Below are positions 1-7,593 of a stretch of DNA of 43,115 nt, in pieces; position 1 is the first letter of the stretch, and each line of letters opens with the position of its first letter. A model generated the notes under the pieces. That model was given only the letters and a program-made list of their open reading frames with translations, was not told the DNA's origin and did no database searches. Source of the stretch: PALSA-607 sp036510735 (lineage in GTDB: Bacteria > Actinomycetota > Actinomycetes > Acidothermales > Acidothermaceae). The stretch is from positions 1 through 43,115 of the forward strand of contig DATCDK010000288.1 in the NCBI GenBank assembly GCA_036510735.1, read 5' to 3'. Position numbers and translations under genes: made by a program.

Positions 1-54
1 GGCGATGACCAGCCGCTGCTGCCGACGGGCGTTCCTGGTCTGCGTGCTGCTCAC
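1..54 (-). CDS. possible N-terminus of a gene cut by the window edge
   Basis: Downstream of inhA on the same strand, a GTG at 52-54 opens a frame that stays open to base 1 (18 codons, starting MSSTQTRNARRQQRLVIA). The basic stretch followed by hydrophobic residues would suit the start of a membrane protein, but this is too short to judge. No clear Shine-Dalgarno precedes it. In mycobacteria the gene after inhA is hemH; nothing here shows ferrochelatase sequence. Confidence 0.25.
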   Translation of the reverse strand, partial: MSSTQTRNARRQQRLVIA

Positions 55-93
55 GTGATCAACGGTACGCCGACAAAGCAGGGCGGACGTCGA

Positions 94-879
94 TCAGCTG
101 CCCATGGCGTGGACGCCACCGTCGACATGGATGATCTCGCCGGTCGTCTTGGGGAACCAGTCCGAGAGCAGCGCAACGATTGCCCGTGCAGCCGGCTCGG
201 CATCGCTGACGTCCCAGGTCATCGGCGCCCGGGCCTCCCAGATCGCGGCAAGCTCGTCGAAGCCAGGAATCCCCTTGGCCGCCATCGTTCTGATCGGGCC
301 GGCGGAGACCAGATTGACCCGGATGTTCTGCTTGCCGAGGTCGCGAGCTAGGTAGCGCGACGTCGATTCGAGGGCAGCCTTGGCGACGCCCATCCAGTCG
401 TAGAGCGGCCACGCCACTTTCGCGTCGAAGTCGAGTCCGACGACCGACCCGCCCCCGGTCATCATCGGCAGGGCACCCATCGTCAGCGCCTTCAGCGAAT
501 AGGCAGACACGTGCAGCGCTGTTGCGACGTCGTCCCAGCCGGTGTTGAGGAAGTTGCCGCCGAGGGCGTCGCCTGGCGCGAACGCGATCGCATGTACGAC
601 CCCGTCGAGGCCATCAACGTGCTCGCCCACACGTGAGGGCAAAGCGGCCAGGTCATCGACGTTCGTGACGTCGAGCTCGATCACCGGCGGCGGATCGGGC
701 AATCGGCCAGCGATCCGCTCGGTGAGCCTGAACACCCGGCCGTAGGACGACAGGACGACCTTTGCGCCTTCCTGCTGCGCCAGCCGAGCAGCATCGAACG
801 CGATGGATGCCTCGGTCAGCACGCCGGTGATGAGCAGCCGCTTGCCAGCAAGAAGTCCGGTGTCACCGCGTAGACCCAT
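94..879 (-). CDS. inhA: NADH-dependent enoyl-ACP reductase (FabI/InhA family)
   Basis: Catalyses the last reduction of each fatty-acid elongation cycle, turning trans-2-enoyl-ACP into acyl-ACP in the cytoplasm. The 261-residue protein has the divergent SDR pattern of this family: the N-terminal nucleotide-binding turn with GVLTEASIAF (about 19-28), the LDVTN segment near 69-73, and the active-site pair Tyr160-x6-Lys167 in YDWMGVAKAALE. The C-terminal TTGEIIHVDGG is typical. It starts directly after the fabG stop (TGAATG, no gap), so the two are translationally coupled in the same order as mycobacterial fabG1-inhA. Length and motifs match InhA/FabI closely; whether it serves FAS-II elongation of very long chains (mycolate-type) or ordinary de novo synthesis cannot be decided from sequence. 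Confidence 0.93.
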   Translation of the reverse strand: MGLRGDTGLLAGKRLLITGVLTEASIAFDAARLAQQEGAKVVLSSYGRVFRLTERIAGRLPDPPPVIELDVTNVDDLAALPSRVGEHVDGLDGVVHAIAFAPGDALGGNFLNTGWDDVATALHVSAYSLKALTMGALPMMTGGGSVVGLDFDAKVAWPLYDWMGVAKAALESTSRYLARDLGKQNIRVNLVSAGPIRTMAAKGIPGFDELAAIWEARAPMTWDVSDAEPAARAIVALLSDWFPKTTGEIIHVDGGVHAMGS

Positions 880-1584
880 TCAGTGCCCCATTCCCAATCC
901 GCCGTCGACGGGTATGACGGCACCGGTGATGTATGCAGCCTCGTCGCTGGCCAGGAAGCGGATCACCCCAGCGACTTCATCCGGCGTCCCATAGCGGCGC
1001 AGCGGGATCTGATCGAGCAGTTCCGCGCGCCTGCTGTCGGCGAGAACCGCCGTCAGGTCGGTCTCGATGAAGCCGGGGGCCACGACGTTGGCGGTGATCC
1101 CGCGCGATCCAAACTCGCGGGCCAAGGAGCGAGCGAAGCCCACCAGTCCTGACTTGGTCGCCGCGTAGTTGGCCTGCCCGGCCGACCCGGAGAGGCCGAC
1201 GACCGAGGAGACAAAGATCATCCGGCCGTTGTGCGCGCGCAGCATGCCGCGGGCCGCCCGGCGGGCAACCCGGTACGCACCGGTGAGGTTCGTGGCGATC
1301 ACGGCGTCCCAGTCATCGTCGGTCATCCGCAGCAGCAACGTGTCGCGGGTGATCCCGGCGTTCGCCACCAAGACTTCGACCGTGCCCTGCTCCGCCTCTA
1401 CGCGCTGGAATGCGGCCTCGACTTCGTCGGGATTCGTCACGTCGCAACGGACGGCCAGTAGCCCCTCGGGGGGCGCGCTCGACAGATAAGTCACCGCGAC
1501 GCGGTTGCCCGCCGCCGCCAAGGCGTGTGCCGCCGCGAGTCCGATACCGCGGCTTCCGCCGGTGACCAGCACAGAGCGCGGCAC
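880..1584 (-). CDS. fabG: 3-oxoacyl-ACP reductase (FabG/MabA)
   Basis: NADPH-dependent reduction of 3-oxoacyl-ACP to 3-hydroxyacyl-ACP, the first reductive step of the elongation cycle. The 234-residue classical SDR shows TGGSRGIG (8-15), NAG (75-77), and the catalytic Ser127, Tyr140 and Lys144 (YxxxK). The start is GTG at 1582-1584, preceded by GGAAGG six bases away, a good ribosome site. It is first in a two-gene operon with inhA. A 303-bp gap to the divergent STAS gene must hold its promoter, but I could not pick out convincing -35/-10 elements. FabG family members can act on other 3-oxo substrates; the inhA partner supports the fatty-acid role. Confidence 0.92.
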   Translation of the reverse strand: MPRSVLVTGGSRGIGLAAAHALAAAGNRVAVTYLSSAPPEGLLAVRCDVTNPDEVEAAFQRVEAEQGTVEVLVANAGITRDTLLLRMTDDDWDAVIATNLTGAYRVARRAARGMLRAHNGRMIFVSSVVGLSGSAGQANYAATKSGLVGFARSLAREFGSRGITANVVAPGFIETDLTAVLADSRRAELLDQIPLRRYGTPDEVAGVIRFLASDEAAYITGAVIPVDGGLGMGH

Positions 1585-1887
1585 ACGGGTCCTTCCACGA
1601 GCCCGGTGCGGCCGGGCGCCGACGCCACTATCGGTCGCCCGCCGAGGCTACCGGTAATACCGCGTCGTGGTGCGACAGCGCCTCGGGCTGGGGCGCGACC
1701 ACCGCCTCCGGCTACGCCGGGTGGTCTAACGCCGGTCAGCGCAACGGTGGGCGCCCGATCGTCGCGCGGCGCAGGAAACTCGCTCCGTCCGGACCTGCTT
1801 GCAGGCCTCAAGTTCCCCGATCAATAAGTAGTCGCCCAGCACAGACCGCAGTTCATCCAACACAGTAATCAGCAAGTGGAGAACCCC
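1585..1887. other. intergenic region between divergent fabG and STAS gene
   Basis: These 303 bases contain no supported gene. The clearest structure is a bulged hairpin at 1697-1726: GACCAC pairs with GTGGTC and, inside it, CCGGC pairs with GCCGG around a TAC loop. The region should carry promoters for both neighbours, but no strong sigma-70-type pair was recognised on either strand. Confidence 0.5.
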
Positions 1888-2262
1888 ATGAGCACAATGA
1901 CCGCCGACACGTTCGACACGGTGACCGCCAACGTCCTCGCGGACGGGATCGTGGTCCGGTTGGCCGGCTCCCTCGATGTCGCGTCATTGCCCGACCTGCG
2001 GGCGACCTTGCTGAGCAGTCGGCCGGAGGGTTGCGACGACATCCTCGTTGACGCCGGCCGCGTCACCGAAATCCACGAACGTGCACTCGCCGTTCTCGTC
2101 GCTGCAGCCGAATGGGTGCGCCAGACGGGTGGTCGCCTTCGCTTCGCCGCGATGTCGCCCGCCTTGGTGGACACCGCCGACTACTTCGACGTCACCGACT
2201 TGCTGCCTCGTCTGCCTGGTCCGGGGGGACGGGCAGGCGGGGCGGCACGCCTCAAGGCCTAG
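1888..2262 (+). CDS. STAS-domain protein (anti-sigma factor antagonist-like), phospho-site not conserved
   Basis: STAS proteins of the SpoIIAA/RsbV type bind an anti-sigma kinase when unphosphorylated. The domain runs from about residue 15 to 110: the hydrophobic strand GIVVRLAGSLD (20-30), the helix before ILVDAGRV, and the C-terminal GGRLRFAAMSP. I start at ATG 1888 because GGAG lies six bases upstream; a GTG at 1876 overlaps that site. Where SpoIIAA-type proteins have Asp-Ser-Ser/Ala-Gly-Leu around the phosphorylated serine, this protein reads His63-Glu64-Arg65-Ala66-Leu67, so the acceptor serine is absent and a glutamate is nearby. The last 15 residues are Gly/Ala/Arg-rich. No anti-sigma or sigma gene is adjacent, so the partner is unknown. 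Confidence 0.82.
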   Translation: MSTMTADTFDTVTANVLADGIVVRLAGSLDVASLPDLRATLLSSRPEGCDDILVDAGRVTEIHERALAVLVAAAEWVRQTGGRLRFAAMSPALVDTADYFDVTDLLPRLPGPGGRAGGAARLKA

Positions 2263-2317
2263 CGGGTACCCGCCCAATAGGCCCAGCACCGCCGCGTTAC
2301 CCCACCGCTCCAACCAT

Positions 2318-2382
2318 CTGCAGCACCCACTGCAGGCCCCGCTAATCGCACCCGCTTCAACACCGGCAGCACCCACTGCCGG
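2318..2382 (+). repeat. twin hairpins with identical loops and different stems
   Basis: Hairpin one is CTGCAG-CACCCA-CTGCAG (2318-2335). Hairpin two is CCGGCAG-CACCCA-CTGCCGG (2363-2382). Both stems pair perfectly around the same six-base loop, although the stem bases differ. They sit 55-120 bases after the STAS stop codon and lack a T tract, so a terminator role is possible but not shown. Confidence 0.55.
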
Positions 2383-2543
2383 CGCACGCAGTATCCGACA
2401 CGCAGTACCCCACCCGCACGACCCCGCTTCACTCGCAATCGCTCCGCCACCGCCGTCTCGCCTGGGACCCCCTCCCCGGCCAGACGGCGGTTGCATGTGC
2501 GCCTTAATCGTCGGGCGAGCGCTCGACATAGGGTGGCCTTCGA

Positions 2544-2587
2544 TCAGCCGTCGCTGACGGCCACGAGTTCAGCCGTCGCTGACGGCC
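2544..2587 (+). repeat. tandem 19-bp hairpin repeat upstream of tldD
   Basis: TCAGCCGTCGCTGACGGCC occurs exactly at 2544-2562 and 2569-2587, a period of 25 bases. Each copy contains GCCGTC-GCT-GACGGC, a six-base-pair stem with a three-base loop. The second copy ends nine bases before the GGAGG ribosome site of tldD (2596-2600). It may be an operator pair or an RNA structure controlling tldD-tldE. Confidence 0.6.
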
Positions 2588-2611
2588 CGGACGCCGGAGG
2601 TAGCCCGCGCG

Positions 2612-4123
2612 ATGCCCGACCGCGAGATCGACCAGTCCTTTCTCGACTTGCCGCTCCAGGCTCTCGCCGATGCCGCGTTGTCGCGCGCAAGAGAACTCGG
2701 CGTCTCGCATGCCGACCTGCGGGTCGAACGGCACCGCACGCAACATCTGCGGCTGCGCGATGGAAGCCTCGAGGGTCGTCTCGACGATGTCGACAGCGGC
2801 TTCGCCGTCCGCGTGGTGCACGAGGGCACGTGGGGCTTCGCCGCGGCTGTCGACCTGACCCCAGAAGAAGCGGTCCGCGTCACCGAGCAGGCCGTGGCCA
2901 TCGCCAAGGCAACGCGTCCGCTGAACCGCGAGCCGGTCGAACTGGCTGACGAACCGGTTTACGCCGACGCACGCTGGGTGTCGTCGTACGACATCAACCC
3001 GTTCGACGTCCCCGACAGCGAGAAGGTCGCGCTACTCGCCGAGCGCTCCGCCCGGTTGCTTGCCTCCGATGGCATCGACCACGTCGACGCGGCGGTCGCG
3101 CAGGTGTTGGAGCACAAGTTCTACGCCGACCTGGCGGGTACGACGACGCGCCAACAGCGGGTCAGGTTGATGCCGAGCTTGACCGCCGTGTGCGTCGACG
3201 CCGACACCGGGCGATTCGAGACGATGGAGAGCTTGGCACCGCCGGTTGGTCGCGGCTGGGAGTTCGTGACCGGAACCGGGTGGGACTGGGATCAGGAGAT
3301 CGCCGAGATCCCCGTTCTGCTCGCGGAGAAGATGAAGGCACCCTCGGTCGAGGCCGGCAACTACGACCTGGTGATCGATCCGTCGAACCTGTGGCTGACC
3401 ATCCATGAGTCGATCGGACACGCGACTGAGCTCGACCGCGCACTTGGCTACGAGGCGGCCTACGCGGGCACCAGTTTCGCCACCTTCGACAAGCTGGGTT
3501 CGCTGGTCTACGGCTCGCCACACATGCACGTCACTGGTGACCGGACCGCCGAGTACGGCCTGTCGACGGTTGGTTTCGACGACGACGGGGTGGCCGGCCA
3601 GCAGTGGGATCTGATCCGCGACGGCGTCCTGGTGGGCTATCAGCTCGATCGGCGGATGGCGAAGCTCAAAGACCTCGGCCGCTCGAACGGCTGCGCGTTC
3701 GCCGATGCGCCTGACCGTGTACCGCTGCAGCGGATGGCGAACGTCTCGTTGCAGCCCGCCCCGAACGGGCCGTCGACCGAAGAGCTCATCGCCGGCGTCG
3801 AACGTGGCATCTACGTCGTCGGCGATAAGAGCTGGTCGATCGACATGCAGCGCTACAACTTCCAGTTCACCGGCCAGCGGTTCTACGAGATCCGCTCAGG
3901 GCACCTCAGCGGCCAGCTGCGCGACATCGCCTACCAGGCCACCACCACCGATTTCTGGGGGTCGATGGACGCCCTCGGCGGGCCGCAGACCTACGTGCTT
4001 GGCGGTGCGTTCAACTGCGGCAAGGCTCAGCCGGGGCAGGTCGCGCCGGTCAGCCACGGCTGCCCGTCAGCGGTGTTTCGCGGCGTCAAGATCCTGAACA
4101 CCGTCCAGGAAGGCGGCCGCTAG
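2612..4123 (+). CDS. tldD: metalloprotease TldD
   Basis: TldD is the zinc-bearing subunit of the TldD/TldE heterodimer, a cytoplasmic protease known in E. coli to mature microcin B17 and degrade CcdA by cleaving unfolded peptides threaded into the complex. The 503-residue protein carries the HExxxH motif at His265-Glu266-His270 (HESIGHATELDRALG) and, near the C-terminus, the Cys of GGAFNCGKAQPG that should complete zinc binding. The N-terminal domain (ADLRVERHRTQ, GFAVRV) is the usual PmbA/TldD fold. ATG 2612 has GGAGG 11 bases upstream, a slightly long spacing. It is followed without a gap by tldE (TAGATG). No RiPP-like precursor or modification enzyme is nearby, so the natural substrate is unknown. 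Confidence 0.94.
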   Translation: MPDREIDQSFLDLPLQALADAALSRARELGVSHADLRVERHRTQHLRLRDGSLEGRLDDVDSGFAVRVVHEGTWGFAAAVDLTPEEAVRVTEQAVAIAKATRPLNREPVELADEPVYADARWVSSYDINPFDVPDSEKVALLAERSARLLASDGIDHVDAAVAQVLEHKFYADLAGTTTRQQRVRLMPSLTAVCVDADTGRFETMESLAPPVGRGWEFVTGTGWDWDQEIAEIPVLLAEKMKAPSVEAGNYDLVIDPSNLWLTIHESIGHATELDRALGYEAAYAGTSFATFDKLGSLVYGSPHMHVTGDRTAEYGLSTVGFDDDGVAGQQWDLIRDGVLVGYQLDRRMAKLKDLGRSNGCAFADAPDRVPLQRMANVSLQPAPNGPSTEELIAGVERGIYVVGDKSWSIDMQRYNFQFTGQRFYEIRSGHLSGQLRDIAYQATTTDFWGSMDALGGPQTYVLGGAFNCGKAQPGQVAPVSHGCPSAVFRGVKILNTVQEGGR

Positions 4124-5530
4124 ATGAGCGACCAGACCCCGCAGGAGACCGTCGAGCGTGCGCTGGCGATTGCCGCCGGCATCACCGGTGTCGATGGCTG
4201 CGTGGTGCTCGCCGACGAGTCGAGCAGCGCCAACGTGCGCTGGGCGAACAACACCCTCACGACCAACGGCGTGACACGTGGCCGTCGGTTGACCGTGATC
4301 GCCTCAGTCAAGGGCGCGGACGGCGTGGCAGCGGGCGTCGTGTCGCGCAGCTCGGTGCGCACAGCCGATCTCAACGATCTCGTGCGGGCCGCGGTAGCCG
4401 CCGCGCGCGAGAACACCCCGGCCGAGGACGCCGGCGCGCTGGTCGAACCCAGCCGGCCTGCCGACCCGGCGTGGCAGGACGAGCCCCACGAGACCTCCGC
4501 CGCGGTCTTCGAGGGATTCGTAAGCGATCTCGGGGCAGCGCTGACGAAAGCCGCAGCACAGGACCGGCTGCTGTTCGGGTTCGCCGAGCACGTCGTGAAC
4601 TCCAGCTTCATGGGCAGTTCGACGGGCCTGCGGCTGCGCCACGATCAACCCACCGGCAAGCTCGAGATGAACGCCAAGTCAAGTGATCTCACACGTTCGG
4701 CCTGGTCAGGTGCAGCCACCCGGGACTTCACCGACATCGACATTGCGCACGACGACGACGCGCTCGCGCAGCGGCTCGAGTGGGCGGCTCGACGTGTCGA
4801 TCTTCCGGCGGCACGTTACGAAACCATCGTGCCGCCCGGCGCGCTGGCGGATTTGTTGATCTACATGTACTGGTCGTCCGGAGCGCGCGACGCCCACGAC
4901 GGTCGCACCGTGTTCTCCAAGCCCGCTGGCGCCACCCGCGTCGGCGAGTCGTTGAGCAGCCTGCCGTTGACGTTACGCAGCGACCCGGCCGCGCCCGGCC
5001 TTGCCTGCATACCTTTCGTCGTCGCTCATGCGTCGAGTGCGGAGAGCTCGGTTTTCGACAACGGCCTCGACCTGTCGCCGACGTCGTGGATCGACAAAGG
5101 ACGCTTGAACTCCCTTATCCAAACCCGCCACACAGCAGCCTTGACCGGCCTGCCCGTAACGCCGGCAATCGACAACCTGATCTTCGAGCAGCCCGGCGCG
5201 ACCGCAAGCCTTGACGACATGATTCGCAGCACCGAGCGCGGACTGTTGCTGACGTGTTTGTGGTACATCCGGTCAGTCGATCCGCAGACGCTGCTACTCA
5301 CCGGTCTGACTCGCGACGGCGTCTACCTCGTCGAGGGCGGCGAAGTCGTCGGCGCAGTCAATAACTTCCGGTTCAACGAGAGCCCGGTCGACCTGCTCGA
5401 TCGCATCACCGAGGTCGGCTCGACGCAGGTGTGCCTGTGCCGTGAATGGAACGACTACTTCAGCCGGACGGCGATGCCGGCGGTGCGTATTCCGGACTTC
5501 AACATGAGCACAGTAAGTCAGGCCTCCTGA
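4124..5530 (+). CDS. tldE: TldE/PmbA subunit of the TldD/TldE protease
   Basis: The partner of TldD: same fold but without the zinc site, needed to form the closed chamber. The 468-residue protein has the N-terminal RWANNTLTTNGVTRGRRL region typical of PmbA-type proteins and no HExxxH, as expected. Its C-terminal segment contains GLLLTCLWYIRSVDP and DGVYLVEGGEVVGAVNNFRFNESP, characteristic of TldE. Its ATG abuts the tldD stop codon (TAGATG), and AGGAAGG inside the end of tldD is its ribosome site, so stoichiometric coupled expression is expected. It is the last gene of the pair; dodecin follows on the opposite strand 34 bases on. Confidence 0.93.
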   Translation: MSDQTPQETVERALAIAAGITGVDGCVVLADESSSANVRWANNTLTTNGVTRGRRLTVIASVKGADGVAAGVVSRSSVRTADLNDLVRAAVAAARENTPAEDAGALVEPSRPADPAWQDEPHETSAAVFEGFVSDLGAALTKAAAQDRLLFGFAEHVVNSSFMGSSTGLRLRHDQPTGKLEMNAKSSDLTRSAWSGAATRDFTDIDIAHDDDALAQRLEWAARRVDLPAARYETIVPPGALADLLIYMYWSSGARDAHDGRTVFSKPAGATRVGESLSSLPLTLRSDPAAPGLACIPFVVAHASSAESSVFDNGLDLSPTSWIDKGRLNSLIQTRHTAALTGLPVTPAIDNLIFEQPGATASLDDMIRSTERGLLLTCLWYIRSVDPQTLLLTGLTRDGVYLVEGGEVVGAVNNFRFNESPVDLLDRITEVGSTQVCLCREWNDYFSRTAMPAVRIPDFNMSTVSQAS

Positions 5531-5564
5531 CTTCGGTGCGGTGTGCAGGGCCTCGTGATTCTGG

Positions 5565-5777
5565 TCACACGTCCTCGAGGCGGAACCCGAGCTTCATGGT
5601 GACCTGAAAGTGCTCGACCTCGCCTTCGACGATGTGACCGCGGATGTCGGTCACCTCGAACCAATCCAGATGCCGGATGGTCTGTGATGCCCGCCGGACG
5701 CCGTTGCGCACGGCGTGTTGAACGCTTTCGCCCGACGTCCCGACGATTTCGGTGACCCGGTAGGTGCGATCGCTCAT
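5565..5777 (-). CDS. dodecin (flavin-storage protein)
   Basis: Dodecins form hollow dodecamers that bind and protect FMN/riboflavin. The 70-residue protein matches the family end to end: TYRVTEIVGTS at the start, the flavin-stacking tryptophan in LDWFEV (about residue 39), and the EHFQVTMKLGFRLED C-terminal strand. I start at ATG 5775-5777 because AGGAGG lies five bases upstream; a longer frame upstream has no ribosome site. It converges on tldE and diverges from the DUF3099 gene, so it is probably transcribed alone. Confidence 0.93.
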   Translation of the reverse strand: MSDRTYRVTEIVGTSGESVQHAVRNGVRRASQTIRHLDWFEVTDIRGHIVEGEVEHFQVTMKLGFRLEDV

Positions 5778-5847
5778 GGGAACCTCCTGCTTGTCAGTTT
5801 GAGTGCTCGCTCTCGGAGGCCCCATCATCGCGGCGTACGGTGGAGGG

Positions 5848-6213
5848 GTGGCAAGACGGGTGCGAGACCGCGGGCAAGACGACGATTCACCGGTTTATTT
5901 GGTCACGGCGGCCCAGCCGGGTCACTCCCAGGAAATGTCTGGCCGGCTCCGGCGTTATCTCATATCGATGACGGTCCGGGTGGTCTTCTTGGTGCTGGCA
6001 ATCTTCTTGTTCACCGGATGGCTGCGCGTCGTCGGCATTGCGGCCGCGCTCGTACTGCCATGGATCGCCGTCGTGATGGCGAACGCGGGTCCGGTAGGCG
6101 ACGGAGAACAACCGGAGTTCGTCTCGACTGACCGGATCGGGATCGACGGCCCGCCGGTTACCCAGATCGGCCACTCCACAGAAGTCGGCCACTCCACAGA
6201 AGGACACGCGTGA
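5848..6213 (+). CDS. DUF3099-family small membrane protein
   Basis: Short actinobacterial protein of unknown function with two membrane spans. The hallmark block is RLRRYLISMTVRVVFLVLA...WLRVVGIAAALVLPWIAVVMANAG (about residues 33-80), two hydrophobic helices joined by a tight turn. The N-terminus SPVYLVTAAQPGHS is also typical. The start is uncertain: GTG 5803, 5848 and 5860 are all in frame; GGAGG at 5842-5846 is too close to 5848 and rather far from 5860. The C-terminal tail repeats GHSTE twice because of an 18-bp tandem duplication. Its stop overlaps the nadA start (GTGA at 6210-6213), so the two genes are coupled. Confidence 0.82.
   Translation: MARRVRDRGQDDDSPVYLVTAAQPGHSQEMSGRLRRYLISMTVRVVFLVLAIFLFTGWLRVVGIAAALVLPWIAVVMANAGPVGDGEQPEFVSTDRIGIDGPPVTQIGHSTEVGHSTEGHA
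6167..6202 (+). repeat. perfect 18-bp tandem repeat at the DUF3099-nadA junction
   Basis: TCGGCCACTCCACAGAAG occurs twice with no gap (6167-6184, 6185-6202). It is in frame, adding six codons to the DUF3099 protein, and the end of the second copy with the next G forms the AGAAGG ribosome site of nadA. Confidence 0.85.
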
Positions 6214-7217
6214 CAGCGGACCTCTACCCAACACCGGCGTTGCCGCAGAGCCCACCCCCTGACGGGTGGGCCGATGAGATTCGGTCTCTCGCAGCTTCGC
6301 GCAACGCCGTGATCCTCGCGCACAACTACATGCTGCCCGACATCCAAGACGTCGCCGACCACGTCGGTGACTCGTTAGCACTGTCGCGAATCGCCGCGGC
6401 CAGCGATGCCGACACCATTGTGTTCTGCGGCGTGCACTTCATGGCGGAGACGGCGAAGATCCTCGCGCCCAGCAAGACGGTATTGATTCCCGATCTCGAC
6501 GCCGGATGTTCATTGGCAGCCAGCATCGACGTCGCCGATGTCCTCGCGTGGAAGGCCGATCACCCCGACGGGGTCGTCGTTGCCTACGTCAACACGTCAG
6601 CCGCCATCAAGGCCGAGGTTGATGTGTGCTGCACGTCGTCCAACGCCGCCGATGTTGTGCGGTCGATCCCCGAGGGCAAGGAGATCTTCTTCCTCCCGGA
6701 CCAATTCCTGGGCGCGCACGTGCGCAGAGTGACCGGTCGCGACATGGATGTGTGGGCGGGCGAGTGCCACGTGCACGCCGAGATCTCGCCGTCCGATCTG
6801 CGTGCGACGCTCGATGCCAACCCGGAGGCCGACCTGCTGGTGCATCCCGAATGCGGCTGCACCACGACGGCGCTTTACCTCACGAGCACCGGCGACCTGC
6901 CGGCCGATCGCACGCGCATCCTGTCGACCGGCGGCATGGTCGAATACGCGAAGACCACCAAGGCCCCACGGGTGCTGGTCGCCACCGAGACCGGCATCTT
7001 GCACCAGCTGCACAAGCTCAACTCGACCACCGAATTCATGCCCGTCTCGCCGCGCGCGGTGTGCCCCTACATGAAGATGATCACGCCAGCCAAGCTGCTG
7101 CGATCGCTGCGGGAGAACGTGTTCGAAGTTGACGTCGACCCGACGGTGGCCGCGCGGGCACGGCATTCGGTAGAACGCATGATCGAAATCGGATCGCCCT
7201 CGCGTGGCGGCGAGTAA
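6210..7217 (+). CDS. nadA: quinolinate synthase NadA
   Basis: Condenses iminoaspartate with dihydroxyacetone phosphate to quinolinate in de novo NAD synthesis, using an oxygen-sensitive [4Fe-4S] cluster. Length (335 residues) and motifs fit: LAHNYMLPDIQDVADHVGDSL, FCGVHFMAETAKIL, VAYVNTSAAIKAEVDVCCTSSN, and the expected cluster ligands Cys100 (DAGCSLA), Cys186 (GECHVH) and Cys285 (AVCPYMKM), whose spacing matches the E. coli enzyme. The GTG start at 6210 overlaps the DUF3099 stop, with AGAAGG six bases upstream. Neither nadB nor nadC follows, unlike the common nadABC arrangement; the source of iminoaspartate must be encoded elsewhere. The enzyme is a likely client of the SUF operon in this window. 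Confidence 0.95.
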   Translation: MTADLYPTPALPQSPPPDGWADEIRSLAASRNAVILAHNYMLPDIQDVADHVGDSLALSRIAAASDADTIVFCGVHFMAETAKILAPSKTVLIPDLDAGCSLAASIDVADVLAWKADHPDGVVVAYVNTSAAIKAEVDVCCTSSNAADVVRSIPEGKEIFFLPDQFLGAHVRRVTGRDMDVWAGECHVHAEISPSDLRATLDANPEADLLVHPECGCTTTALYLTSTGDLPADRTRILSTGGMVEYAKTTKAPRVLVATETGILHQLHKLNSTTEFMPVSPRAVCPYMKMITPAKLLRSLRENVFEVDVDPTVAARARHSVERMIEIGSPSRGGE

Positions 7218-7228
7218 CCCGACGCCGG

Positions 7229-7588
7229 CTAGTTGTCGGCACTATCCCCGGGGGTAGTTCCGAGGACCGTCGGATCCTGCTTCAAGCACGTGAACAGCTG
7301 CTGCAGCTGCAAATTGGTCGCGTGATCGGTCCGAAACCGGACGTTGTAGAGCAGCGTCGCCTTGTACTTGCTCGTCGTATCCAAGGGCTCGGGATCGACG
7401 TTGGTGATGTGTTGGCACAGGCCCCAGACCCGCGCGTGATCGACCTGCGTCGCACCGGTCGTGAACACCACCACGACCTCCTGCTTTGACAGCCCCGACG
7501 TCTGCCGGCACCCCGCCAGCGCGCACAGCAACCCGAGAGCCGCGACGCCCCCCGCGAGCACCCGCCGACGGCCAGCAGCATGTCGCAT
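7229..7588 (-). CDS. small predicted lipoprotein of unknown function
   Basis: A 119-residue protein with a basic N-terminus (MRHAAGRRR), a hydrophobic stretch and the lipobox LAGC at about residues 24-27, so it should be exported and lipid-anchored. The mature part (about 92 residues) has two cysteines (GLCQH and FTCLKQ) that could form a disulfide, and no domain I recognise. It converges on nadA with an 11-bp gap and diverges from the TetR-type regulator, sharing a 38-bp region that holds a long inverted repeat. It may therefore be controlled by that regulator. Confidence 0.72.
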   Translation of the reverse strand: MRHAAGRRRVLAGGVAALGLLCALAGCRQTSGLSKQEVVVVFTTGATQVDHARVWGLCQHITNVDPEPLDTTSKYKATLLYNVRFRTDHATNLQLQQLFTCLKQDPTVLGTTPGDSADN

Positions 7589-7593
7589 CGAGC

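Larger units (their letters stand above)
2263..2611. other. 349-bp intergenic region with two kinds of paired hairpins
   Basis: No supported gene. It holds two hairpins with identical CACCCA loops (2318-2335 and 2363-2382) and, nearer tldD, two copies of a 19-bp repeat (2544-2562 and 2569-2587), each a small hairpin. The first pair could terminate the STAS transcript; the second pair lies 24 bases before the tldD start codon. Confidence 0.6.

Noticed and set aside
1..93. hemH (ferrochelatase) after inhA, as in mycobacteria
   Set aside because: The visible 18 codons show no ferrochelatase sequence and are too few to decide.
55..351. A plus-strand frame at the left edge
   Set aside because: Overlaps the conserved C-terminus of InhA on the other strand and has no family resemblance.
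2263..5564. A RiPP precursor or modification cluster served by TldD/TldE
   Set aside because: No short precursor-like frame with a ribosome site and no YcaO, radical SAM or similar enzyme is nearby; TldD/TldE are widespread housekeeping proteases.
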